This document shows, piece by piece, positions 8,176 through 14,766 of a stretch of 14,766 nt of DNA (positions are counted from its first letter, which is position 1; each line of letters begins with the position of its first letter). A program made the position numbers and the translations under genes. The notes below the pieces were generated by a model, which did not search any database, was not told where the DNA came from, and saw only the letters and a list, made by a program, of their open reading frames with translations. This stretch comes from Candidatus Zhuqueibacterota bacterium (GTDB lineage: Bacteria; Zhuqueibacterota; Zhuqueibacteria; Residuimicrobiales; Krinioviventaceae), in NCBI GenBank assembly GCA_003854995.1, contig RQOI01000290.1:1-14766 (forward strand). The letters run 5' to 3'.

Positions 8176-9074
8176 CACTGACCGATCCGATTCAAGTGAC
8201 GGAGTAAACGCAACGGCGTTGCGATGAGAAGCAAAAGAAAGATACATTTAGTGGAGCATCTATCGCGCCACGTCTTGTCATATTTCTGAAAAAAAGTGAT
8301 GAACGACCGATGCGATGAGATGATCATCCGCGCTTTTTTCTGCCTGATGCTGGCGCCCTGCAGGTGATAGACAAAAACATCGGCGACGAAGCGAATTCGC
8401 CAACCCTGGGCGTAGACGCGATAGCACCAGTCGACATCGCTGAAAAACATGGGAAACGACTCATCCAGCGGTCCGACGGCGAGCAGAACATCCCGTCGCA
8501 AGAGCAGAAAGGCGCCCTGGGGCTGCGGCACATCGGACGAAACAGTGTGACTGAAATCTGCCATGCGCCACGCGTTGAACAGAGCGCTCTTGGCAAAAAT
8601 TCGGGACAATCCCATGAACTCGAACAAGACATCCGCCTTTTTCGGGAAACGCCGGCAGGACGGCTGAATGTCGCCATTGAAAAACCGCAATTGCGGTGCG
8701 ACGACGCCGATGCGCGCGTCTTTTTGCAGCTCATCGAACAACCGTTCGAACGGATTGTCGGCAAAGACGATGTCCGGGTTGAGCAGCAGAATCATCCGCC
8801 CAAGAGCGCGCTGCAAGCCCTGATTGACTCCTTTTGTGTAACCGAGATTGGTCGCATTATAGATTGTTTCCACAGCGGTGAATGCCATCGGGTTCCAGGA
8901 GAGCGGATCCTGCAGATATCGGGCGGTGCCGTCGGCGCTGTCGTTGTCGATGATGCACAACTGCGACGAGAACGCAGCCGTCACTCTGGACAAACTGACG
9001 AGACAGCGCGGCAGGATATCGCGATTGTTATAGGTGACGATGATGATGGAGATATCGTAATTGCGCGTCTGCAT
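8175..9074 (-). CDS. Family 2 glycosyltransferase, WbbL (rhamnosyltransferase)-like
   Basis: This protein probably transfers a sugar from a nucleotide-sugar donor to a lipid- or surface-glycan acceptor at the cytoplasmic face of the inner membrane. The 299-residue product has the GT-A opening SIIIVTYNN (9-17), IIDNDSADGT (41-50), NLGYTKGVNQG (76-86), a metal-binding LLNPD (97-101, in place of DxD), QGAFLLLRRD (186-195) and DESFPMFFSDVDWCYR (204-219), which contains the probable catalytic Asp. A hydrophobic stretch near the C-terminus (277-287) followed by basic residues suggests membrane attachment. The ATG at 9074 is preferred because the GT-A fold starts six residues later. A TTG at 9113 would add 13 residues of no evident role. 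Neither start has a good ribosome-binding site. The stop overlaps the subtilase ATG (TGATG). The family is clear, but the sugar and acceptor are unknown. Confidence 0.9.
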   Translation of the reverse strand: MQTRNYDISIIIVTYNNRDILPRCLVSLSRVTAAFSSQLCIIDNDSADGTARYLQDPLSWNPMAFTAVETIYNATNLGYTKGVNQGLQRALGRMILLLNPDIVFADNPFERLFDELQKDARIGVVAPQLRFFNGDIQPSCRRFPKKADVLFEFMGLSRIFAKSALFNAWRMADFSHTVSSDVPQPQGAFLLLRRDVLLAVGPLDESFPMFFSDVDWCYRVYAQGWRIRFVADVFVYHLQGASIRQKKARMIISSHRSFITFFQKYDKTWRDRCSTKCIFLLLLIATPLRLLRHLNRIGQ

Positions 9075-9156
9075 AGCGGCTGCTTTGATAAAAAATATGG
9101 TCGCCGGCGGCAAAGCTGACGACCATCGTAAAAATCATGCGCTCTGTAAGAGGAGG

Positions 9157-10773
9157 CTAATTGTGTTGTTCGGCCAGTTTCTTTTTCAAATAGTCCAGCT
9201 TTAGCTGATACGTGTCATTTTCGGGATCGTTTTTGATGAGTGTCTCAAAGACCGAGATGGCTTTCGCATATTGGCCCTGGGCCGCATAGATCTCACCCAG
9301 GGTGGGAGTGATGAATTTTCCTCGCTGCTTATTGACAGGCCCTTTGTCCCGGATGTGACTAGATTCCTTCGCAGGCGGCGGCTCTTTCGCTGCGGGTTCA
9401 ACAGGCGTCGATTCTTCCTCACTCCATTCGTTCATCCAGTCGTCGGCCTTGCGCAGCGGCGCCATCCTGTCCGTCCGATCATCAGAGCTGCTGACATCAT
9501 CGGCCGGCGCAGCATCGGATTTTGCATGGTTGAATCGATCGTTCTCCGTCCCCTCCTCCTGTATATCCAGACTTTCGATAAAGTCGCTGAAATCGTTGTT
9601 CTTTGTCTTCGGACGGCTCGTGGCGAGCTCATCCTGTCGCGTCAAAAAATCTTCCGGCATGTCGTCGTCGAGCTCATCAAGGTCAGACTGCTCATCGCGC
9701 AGCGCCCGATCGTGCCAGAGTATTTTTTCCTCGGCAGAAATCAGCTTGTCCGGATCCAGGAGAGGTTCGAAATCATCTTCCGCCATCGCCTCTTCCGGGC
9801 CAGGACGTCTCACATCATCGATGGCATCACCGGGCATCTGCGCAGGGGTGTTGCGTCGATCATTTGCCAGCCGTTCCTCCTCATCCAGATTGGCGCTAAA
9901 GATGCTATCCAGGAGTTTCGTAAATTTGCTCTCTTCCTCCTTGAACTTGCTGCGATCAATATCAAAATCATCATCGATCGACTCGTCCAGCGCTGCTTCA
10001 TTGCGAGAGTCGGATTCAGGCACTTTGCTGGCCGGCCGCTTTGCTGTAAACGTTTCATCGAGAGCGGGTTCAGCAAACGTCTCGGCAAACGGTTCTTGCT
10101 GAATTTCTTCATATTCAGCGCGGCTCTGCCCGGGCGTCAACAATTCCTGTTCTGCCAAAGACGTTTGATCCTTCCCGGTTTCCTCGAAATCAGCAAAAGG
10201 ATCATCCTCATAGTGCGCGGTCCTGTCGCTCGCCGGCGTCTCGAAAAGCCATTTCGCTTCTGCATCGGACTCGGCAGCGGCTGCCAGTGCATCCGAATCC
10301 TCCTCCAGAGGTCTTTTATCAGGTGAGAGGTCGACAGTCCAATCCTCTTTCGCGGCGTCAATTTTTGGCTCGAACTGCAGGTCATATATTTTTTGTTGAA
10401 TTGCATCATCAAAAGGATCGATATCGATTATTCGATCATAGTTTTCACGGATGTGTTCGGCATCGCCACTATTTTTTAAGAGATCACCGTGGAGATAGAG
10501 CGCGGCGATATAGTTGGGATCTGCGGCCAGGGCTTCTTTCAGATGTTTGGTGGCCTTGTCATACTCTTTGCGTTCATAATAGCATTTGGCAAGAACAAAT
10601 CGCGATGTGGCACTGTGCGGATGCAGGGACACGCCTTTTTCAGCGCATTCAACAGCCTGGCCGATTTCGCTGACTTGCAGATATCTGTCCGCAAGCCGCG
10701 CGTAGAGCATGGAGGCGGGATCTTCACTCACCTTTGATCTCAGCCATTCAATTTCACTCGCGTAACTCTGCAT
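9157..10773 (-). CDS. TPR protein with long acidic disordered linker
   Basis: A 538-residue protein of unknown function. The N-terminus carries about three tetratricopeptide repeats (residues 22-120), including YARLADRYLQVSEIGQAVE, FVLAKCYYERKEYDKATKHL and AALYLHGDLLKNSGDAEHI. Residues about 140-485 are rich in Asp, Glu, Ser and Pro, have low complexity and are probably disordered. A last TPR (488-521, LGEIYAAQGQYAKAISVFE) and a charged helix close the protein. No signal peptide or membrane segment is seen from this start, so it is probably cytoplasmic. The ATG at 10773 is chosen because an AGGAAA ribosome-binding site sits six bases upstream. The longer reading to 10839 adds a non-TPR leader that overlaps a possible promoter. 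TPRs bind protein partners, and its place just after lptE hints at an envelope assembly role (inference). Confidence 0.85.
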   Translation of the reverse strand: MQSYASEIEWLRSKVSEDPASMLYARLADRYLQVSEIGQAVECAEKGVSLHPHSATSRFVLAKCYYERKEYDKATKHLKEALAADPNYIAALYLHGDLLKNSGDAEHIRENYDRIIDIDPFDDAIQQKIYDLQFEPKIDAAKEDWTVDLSPDKRPLEEDSDALAAAAESDAEAKWLFETPASDRTAHYEDDPFADFEETGKDQTSLAEQELLTPGQSRAEYEEIQQEPFAETFAEPALDETFTAKRPASKVPESDSRNEAALDESIDDDFDIDRSKFKEEESKFTKLLDSIFSANLDEEERLANDRRNTPAQMPGDAIDDVRRPGPEEAMAEDDFEPLLDPDKLISAEEKILWHDRALRDEQSDLDELDDDMPEDFLTRQDELATSRPKTKNNDFSDFIESLDIQEEGTENDRFNHAKSDAAPADDVSSSDDRTDRMAPLRKADDWMNEWSEEESTPVEPAAKEPPPAKESSHIRDKGPVNKQRGKFITPTLGEIYAAQGQYAKAISVFETLIKNDPENDTYQLKLDYLKKKLAEQHN

Positions 10774-10779
10774 ATCAAA

Positions 10780-10785
10780 TTTCCT
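10780..10785 (-). promoter_or_regulatory. Ribosome-binding site fixing the TPR gene start
   Basis: AGGAAA on the minus strand lies six bases before the ATG at 10773. It favours that start over the upstream in-frame ATG at 10839, which has no comparable motif. Confidence 0.6.
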
Positions 10786-10810
10786 AAAATTGCTTTGACA
10801 TCTCATTGTT

Positions 10811-10839
10811 AACATACAACTTGCAAAGAAATATAGCAA
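10811..10839 (-). promoter_or_regulatory. Possible sigma-70-type promoter for the TPR gene
   Basis: TTGCTA (10839..10834) and TATGTT (10816..10811) on the minus strand each match four of six consensus bases and are spaced 17 nt apart. They lie in the AT-rich 96-nt gap after lptE. No sigma-54 -24/-12 element was seen in this gap. This is a weak call by pattern only. Confidence 0.3.
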
Positions 10840-10869
10840 GGATAATTTATCATCTGCACGATCAACAAC

Positions 10870-11370
10870 TCACCAGTTGGATACAGTTTTATTGAGGATT
10901 TCCTGACTCAACTTTGCATACGCCTCCTCGTAAGCGTTCTGGCGACCATCAGGACCCTCTGCGGGATCGTAGCTGCCAAATTGGGTGATCCGCTCATTCC
11001 ACATGGCCTGTCGTTTGACCTGATCCGTGCATTCGACCTGTACGGAAATATAAACTTTGATATCCTGGACCGTTTCCTGTTGATCAAATGCACCGGCGCG
11101 GTCATTCACGCTGATGATCGAACCAGTGATGAGCACATCGGCCGCACTGCGATCAGCGATCTTGAGCGAGCCGTCGCGAATGAACTCATCGATGACCGCA
11201 TCGGTCAGGTTCTCGGTGATGCCGAATTCCGGCGTCCGATTGTCAAACAATGGCACTGCCACTGTATTCAAATGCGGCGGCAATGACCCTTTCAGCGAAT
11301 AGTAAGAGCAAGAAAATACAAAAAGCATGCCGAAAAGAATCAACAGACCGCCAGAGGCTCTATATCTCAT
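10870..11370 (-). CDS. lptE: LptE-family LPS-assembly lipoprotein
   Basis: LptE is an outer-membrane lipoprotein that plugs the LptD barrel and helps place LPS on the cell surface. The 166-residue product begins with a lipoprotein signal: basic MRYR, a hydrophobic GLLILFGMLFVF core, then a lipobox-like VFSC with the modified Cys at about residue 21. After it comes YYSLKGSLPPHLNTVAVPLF and DNRTPEFGITENLTDAVIDE, the pattern I know from LptE proteins of Bacteroidota and related phyla. The C-terminal half alternates charged and hydrophobic residues and ends with helical YEEAYAKLSQEILNKTV. The ATG at 11370 gives a compact signal peptide and overlaps the sigma-54 gene by 11 nt. An ATG at 11385 adds only five residues. 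The family is assigned by motif, and sequence conservation in this family is low. Confidence 0.85.
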   Translation of the reverse strand: MRYRASGGLLILFGMLFVFSCSYYSLKGSLPPHLNTVAVPLFDNRTPEFGITENLTDAVIDEFIRDGSLKIADRSAADVLITGSIISVNDRAGAFDQQETVQDIKVYISVQVECTDQVKRQAMWNERITQFGSYDPAEGPDGRQNAYEEAYAKLSQEILNKTVSNW

Positions 11371-12559
11371 TTTCCCGCAAGCCATATTTGTTTATTTTTC
11401 GATACAAGGTCCGCTCGCTGAGGCCGAGCAGTTTGGCGGTTTTTCTCTTATTACCGCCTGTTTTTATTAAAGTTGATCTGATCATCTCTTTTTCCATATC
11501 AGACATGGACTCGGGGGTACGATCGCCGGAGAAGGTGCGCGGCGCGGCGCTGTATTCGTTCGGCAGTTCGTCGCGCCAGGCGCCCAGACTGTATCGTTGT
11601 GGGGCAGGGATCATGATCAATTCTCGCAACTGTGCGATTTCGCTTTTTATTTCCAGCAAAACCCGCAGCAGGAACTCTCTCTCCAGTTCATCTTTCGGTT
11701 TCTCCAGACGAACCGGCAGTTTTTGATCAAACTGGTCAACGACGTCAAGATATTTCCGTAAGGTCGTCTCATCTATCAGGTTGCCCTTTTCCAGGATAAT
11801 GACTTTTTCAACCAGATTTTTGAGTTCACGAATATTTCCCGGCCATGCATGATCCTGCAAGAGATGAAATGCCCGCTCGGAAAATCCCGCGAACTCGATA
11901 TGATAGCTGCGACAAAAATCTGCGGCAAATTTTTTTGCCAGCAGGACGATATCGTCGCGCCTTTCCCGCAGGCTGGGAACACGGATGTGCACGGCGTTCA
12001 GTCGATAAAAAAGATCCTGGCGAAAATTGCCTTTGCGGACCTCTTCCTGCAACTCTTTATTGGTCGCGGCGATGAAACGGACATCAACGGCCTGCAGCAC
12101 TGTGCCGCCCACACGCATGAATTCCCGCTCTTCCAGAACTCGTAAAAGCTTCACCTGAATGGAGAGGGGCAGTTCGCCGATTTCATCCAAAAAGATGCTG
12201 CCTTTATGGGCGAGCTCAAAATAGCCTTTACGCTGGCCGGCCGCGCCGGTGAAGGATCCCTTCTCGTGCCCGAACAATTCAGATTCGAGAATGCCTTCCG
12301 GGATGGCGCCGCAATTCACCGTGATCAGGGGCTCATCGCGTCGTCGGCTCAACAGGTGCACCGCTTTGGCGACGAGCTCTTTGCCGGCGCCGCTTTCACC
12401 TGAAATGAGCACCGAAATATCGGTCGGCGCAACCTGCTCCACTGTCTCTAAAAGTTGCCGTGTCTTTTCAGAATCACCGAGAATGCCGAGGTCCTGCTGA
12501 ACATCGCGCCAATGGTCGTCATTGCTATAGTCTTTGACCAGTACATTCCTGGCTTTCAC
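11360..12559 (-). CDS. Sigma-54-dependent transcriptional activator without sensor domain
   Basis: An enhancer-binding AAA+ protein that remodels RNA polymerase holding sigma-54. The 399 residues hold a short N-terminus (1-25) with no receiver, GAF or PAS domain. The AAA+ domain (about 26-265) has Walker A GESGAGKE (54-61), the sigma-54 contact loop GSFTGA (101-106, a known variant of GAFTGA), Walker B IFLDE (122-126) and arginines in FRQDLFYRLN (179-188). After a linker, a Fis-type helix-turn-helix (about 355-392) reads NKRKTAKLLGLSERTLYRKINKYG. The start is GTG at 12559, overlapping the epimerase stop as GTGA, with a strong AAGGTGGAG motif seven bases upstream. Its 3' end overlaps lptE. With no input domain its activity may be set by a partner protein, by its amount, or by being constitutive, as for PspF. 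Its target promoters are unknown; a sigma-54 element was not seen in the window's intergenic gaps. Confidence 0.95.
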   Translation of the reverse strand: MKARNVLVKDYSNDDHWRDVQQDLGILGDSEKTRQLLETVEQVAPTDISVLISGESGAGKELVAKAVHLLSRRRDEPLITVNCGAIPEGILESELFGHEKGSFTGAAGQRKGYFELAHKGSIFLDEIGELPLSIQVKLLRVLEEREFMRVGGTVLQAVDVRFIAATNKELQEEVRKGNFRQDLFYRLNAVHIRVPSLRERRDDIVLLAKKFAADFCRSYHIEFAGFSERAFHLLQDHAWPGNIRELKNLVEKVIILEKGNLIDETTLRKYLDVVDQFDQKLPVRLEKPKDELEREFLLRVLLEIKSEIAQLRELIMIPAPQRYSLGAWRDELPNEYSAAPRTFSGDRTPESMSDMEKEMIRSTLIKTGGNKRKTAKLLGLSERTLYRKINKYGLRENEI

Positions 12560-13500
12560 GATTTTGCTCCACCTTCCTGTAACTCGTTCTGCTCGAAATA
12601 GGCGACTGTTTTATCAATGCCCAGTGCAAAGGGCACGAGCGGCTGCCACCCCAATTGGGAGGCGGCTTTACGGATAGCCAGCACACTACGCTGCTGCTCG
12701 CCGGACTTGGCCGGAGCGTGCTGCGGCGGCCTGTTCGCTCGCGTCCGTTCATTCAGCACATCGTAGATCTGATTCACATCCGTCTCCACACCGGTGCCGA
12801 TGTTATAGACCTCACCATCACCTTTGGACAGCGCCAGGACATTGGCATTGACGACATCGTCGATATAGACATAGTCGCGCGTTTGCCGGCCGTCGCCATT
12901 GATGACAGGCTGCTCGCCCCTGAACAGCTTTTGCAAAAAGATGGCAATGACGCCGGCCTCGCCGTGCGGATTTTGTCGCGGTCCGTAGATATTTGCGTAA
13001 CGAAAGGCCGTATATTTCAGGCCAAAGGTCACAGCATAGTAAAACAGGTACTTTTCACCGATCAATTTCGTCACCCCGTACGGACAGTAGGGACGTTGCG
13101 GATGGTCTTCGTCGGCCGGGAAATAGTCCTGCTCGCCATAGATCACCCCTCCTGACGACGCATAGATGACTTTATTGACCTTGTTCACCGCCGCATTTTG
13201 GACAATGTTCAAAAAGCCGATGACGTTATTCTCAGCGTCGTAGATCGGGTCTTTGACGGACAGGCGCACATCCATCTGCGCGGCGTGGTGATTGACGATA
13301 TCAAACTTTTGTTCTGCAAAGAGATCGGCTACTGCTTTATCGCGAATATCCATTTCATAAAACAGCGCCCGTTCATTGACGTTTTTTCGGCGACCGGTCG
13401 ACAAATTATCGATGATAAAGACATCATGTCCGGCATTCAGATAAGCGTCAGCGATATGGGAGCCGATGAATCCCGCGCCGCCCGTGACCAGAATTTTCAT
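12556..13500 (-). CDS. NAD-dependent sugar-nucleotide epimerase/dehydratase (extended SDR, GalE-like)
   Basis: A cytoplasmic enzyme of the extended short-chain dehydrogenase family, most like UDP-glucose 4-epimerases. The 314 residues have the NAD-binding GGAGFIGSH (7-15), an acidic D31 that favours NAD over NADP, HHAAQMDVRLSVKDP (71-85), SSGGVIYGE (115-123), the catalytic YGVTK (Y141, K145), FRYANIYGPRQ (166-176), GDGRQTRDYVYIDDVV (202-217) and YNIGTG (232-237). The ATG at 13500 follows purD by 12 nt and has an AAAGGA ribosome-binding site six bases upstream, next to the purD stop. It overlaps the sigma-54 activator as GTGA. The exact substrate (UDP-Glc, UDP-GlcNAc or another nucleotide sugar) cannot be read from the motifs, so no symbol is given. 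Supplying sugars for LPS or surface glycan fits the neighbours (inference). Confidence 0.92.
   Translation of the reverse strand: MKILVTGGAGFIGSHIADAYLNAGHDVFIIDNLSTGRRKNVNERALFYEMDIRDKAVADLFAEQKFDIVNHHAAQMDVRLSVKDPIYDAENNVIGFLNIVQNAAVNKVNKVIYASSGGVIYGEQDYFPADEDHPQRPYCPYGVTKLIGEKYLFYYAVTFGLKYTAFRYANIYGPRQNPHGEAGVIAIFLQKLFRGEQPVINGDGRQTRDYVYIDDVVNANVLALSKGDGEVYNIGTGVETDVNQIYDVLNERTRANRPPQHAPAKSGEQQRSVLAIRKAASQLGWQPLVPFALGIDKTVAYFEQNELQEGGAKS
12567..12575 (-). promoter_or_regulatory. Ribosome-binding site supporting the GTG start of the sigma-54 activator
   Basis: AAGGTGGAG on the minus strand lies seven bases before the GTG at 12559, inside the 3' end of the epimerase gene. It supports this non-ATG start and the GTGA overlap. 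Confidence 0.65.
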
Positions 13501-13512
13501 CCACTATCCTTT

Positions 13513-14766
13513 CTATCGTAAAGCGCGCAACGCAATATCTTTGCGATAATAGGCGCCATCAAAAGCGATCCATTTTATCGCCTTGTACACCTTGTCGATG
13601 GCCTTTGAAATTGAGATATCCAGAGCCGTGACGCCGAGGACTCGGCCGCCATTGGTGACAATATCACGACCCTGATGTGAAGTGCCGGCGTGAAAGACGA
13701 GGACGCCGTCATCCCACTGGTGATCCAGGCCATGTATCTTTTTCGATTTTTCAAAAGCGCCCGGATAGCCGCCGGATGCCAGTACAACGCAGACGGCGCC
13801 GCCGTCGCGATTCCGCCATTTCAGCCTCTTCAGCGAGCCATCATGCGTCGCGAGAATGGCTGCCAGCAGATCACTCTCGGTCATCGGCAAGACCACCTGC
13901 GCTTCCGGATCGCCAAAGCGAACATTATATTCGACAACCTTGGGTCCATCTGCAGTGATCATTAAACCGGCATAGAGAACGCCCTTGTACGGGCGATCTT
14001 CGAGCGCCATTCCCTTTATGGTCGGAGCGATGATATCGTCTTCAATTTGTCGCATCATCGCCGGCGAAATATGCGGTGTCGGCGCATAGGCGCCCATGCC
14101 GCCCGTGTTGGGGCCTTGGTCATTATCAAATATTCGCTTGTGATCCTGCGATGGCATGAGCGTAACATAATTTTCCCCATCCGACAGAGCCATGACCGAC
14201 ACCTCATCGCCCGTCAAACACTCTTCGATGACGACGCGCGCCCCTGCCGCTCCGAACTCTTTCTCCCGCATTATCTTGTCCAGAGCGAGCAGGGATTCGT
14301 CTCTATCCTTGCAGACGAACACACCCTTGCCGGCAGCCAGGCCGTCAGCCTTGACGACAATCTGGCCGTGCTGTTTGAGCAAGAATGCTTTGGCCTGCTC
14401 ATAATCATCGAATACGCGATAGTCAGCTGTCGGGATATCATACTTGCTCAGGAAATATTTGCAAAAGGCTTTGCTGCCTTCAAGCTCGGCAGCTCGCCGG
14501 CTTGGTCCGAAGCAAATCATACCGTTTTCTTCAAACGCATCGACAATGCCATTCACCAAAGGCGCCTCAGGACCGACGATGGTCAAGTCAATTCTGGCTT
14601 TGCGGGCAAATTTGAGCAGCTTTTGATTGTCCATGATGGGCAGATCGACGCACTCCGCAGCCTGCATGATGCCGGCGTTTCCCGGGGCGCAGTAGATTTT
14701 ATCCACCAGCGGGCTTGCAGCTATTTTCCAGACGATCGCGTGTTCTCGTCCGCCACCGCCAATCAC
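13513..14766 (-). CDS. purD: Phosphoribosylamine-glycine ligase (GAR synthetase), 5' end outside window
   Basis: PurD joins phosphoribosylamine and glycine using ATP, the second step of purine synthesis. The 417 residues seen begin inside the conserved N-terminal motif VIGGGGREHA. A few codons are therefore missing, and the GTG at the window edge is an internal Val, not a start. The ATP-grasp region shows ELEGSKAFCKYF, VVKADGLAAGKGVFV, SQDHKRIFDNDQGPNTGGMG, the metal-binding VVEYNVRFGDPEAQ and a C-terminal domain with VVLASGGYPG. The length matches the usual 420-430 residues. The gene ends 12 nt before the epimerase gene and probably shares its transcript. Nothing unusual is seen in the active-site motifs. 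Confidence 0.97.
   Translation of the reverse strand: MIGGGGREHAIVWKIAASPLVDKIYCAPGNAGIMQAAECVDLPIMDNQKLLKFARKARIDLTIVGPEAPLVNGIVDAFEENGMICFGPSRRAAELEGSKAFCKYFLSKYDIPTADYRVFDDYEQAKAFLLKQHGQIVVKADGLAAGKGVFVCKDRDESLLALDKIMREKEFGAAGARVVIEECLTGDEVSVMALSDGENYVTLMPSQDHKRIFDNDQGPNTGGMGAYAPTPHISPAMMRQIEDDIIAPTIKGMALEDRPYKGVLYAGLMITADGPKVVEYNVRFGDPEAQVVLPMTESDLLAAILATHDGSLKRLKWRNRDGGAVCVVLASGGYPGAFEKSKKIHGLDHQWDDGVLVFHAGTSHQGRDIVTNGGRVLGVTALDISISKAIDKVYKAIKWIAFDGAYYRKDIALRALR

Noticed and set aside
8176..8247. Longer N-terminus for the subtilase (start at 8247)
   Set aside because: It would put 24 polar residues before the signal peptide and overlap the glycosyltransferase gene. The TGATG start at 8175 is simpler.
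9075..9156. GC-rich near-palindrome at about 9101-9112 with T-run as a terminator or operator
   Set aside because: The symmetry is imperfect, the T-run on the minus strand does not follow a stable stem directly, and no repeat of it was seen elsewhere.
9271..10326. Plus-strand frame of 351 codons opposite the TPR gene
   Set aside because: It arises from the complement of the acidic linker codons, is rich in Arg and Ile, and shows no domain.
1..14766. CRISPR arrays, tRNA or rRNA genes, insertion sequences, toxin-antitoxin pairs
   Set aside because: No spaced direct repeats, cloverleaf-type sequences, transposase motifs or small gene pairs were seen on reading both strands.

Overview
This window of about 53-55% GC (estimated by eye) holds ten protein-coding genes, all on the minus strand and tightly packed. 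Two of them run off the window edges. I see no rRNA, tRNA, CRISPR array, insertion sequence or integrase, and no gene-free stretch over 300 bases. The organism is probably a Gram-negative of the Fibrobacterota-Chlorobiota-Bacteroidota (FCB) superphylum or a neighbouring candidate phylum (KSB1, Zixibacteria or Calditrichota-like). Three things suggest this: an LptE lipoprotein, which implies an LPS outer membrane; a very large secreted subtilase with FG-GAP repeats and a type IX secretion-like C-terminal domain; and a sigma-54 activator/lptE/TPR gene order that I recall from Bacteroidota. The phylum is inference only.

In the direction of transcription (high to low coordinates) the order is: purD (purine synthesis, start just outside the window); an NAD-dependent sugar-nucleotide epimerase; a sigma-54 activator with no sensor domain; lptE; a TPR protein with a long acidic linker; a WbbL-like family 2 glycosyltransferase; the 1399-residue subtilase; coaE; comEC/rec2; and a protein-kinase-fold gene cut by the left edge.

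Most junctions are near zero or overlapping (12 nt gap, GTGA, an 11 nt overlap, TGATG, ATGA, a 55 nt overlap). There are short gaps of 96, 82 and 85 nt before the TPR gene, the glycosyltransferase gene and the kinase-like gene. I could propose a promoter in the first and third gaps. No convincing intrinsic terminator was found in any gap, so read-through is likely.

The middle of the window has an envelope theme: sugar-nucleotide modification, sigma-54 control, LPS export to the outer membrane, glycosyl transfer and a surface or secreted protease. purD, coaE and comEC are housekeeping or competence genes in the same run. The most unusual gene is the leftmost one. It has a recognisable Ser/Thr-kinase fold but lacks the VAIK lysine, the HRD aspartate, the catalytic-loop asparagine and the DFG aspartate, so it looks like a bacterial pseudokinase. 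No wholly new multi-gene defence or mobile system is evident.
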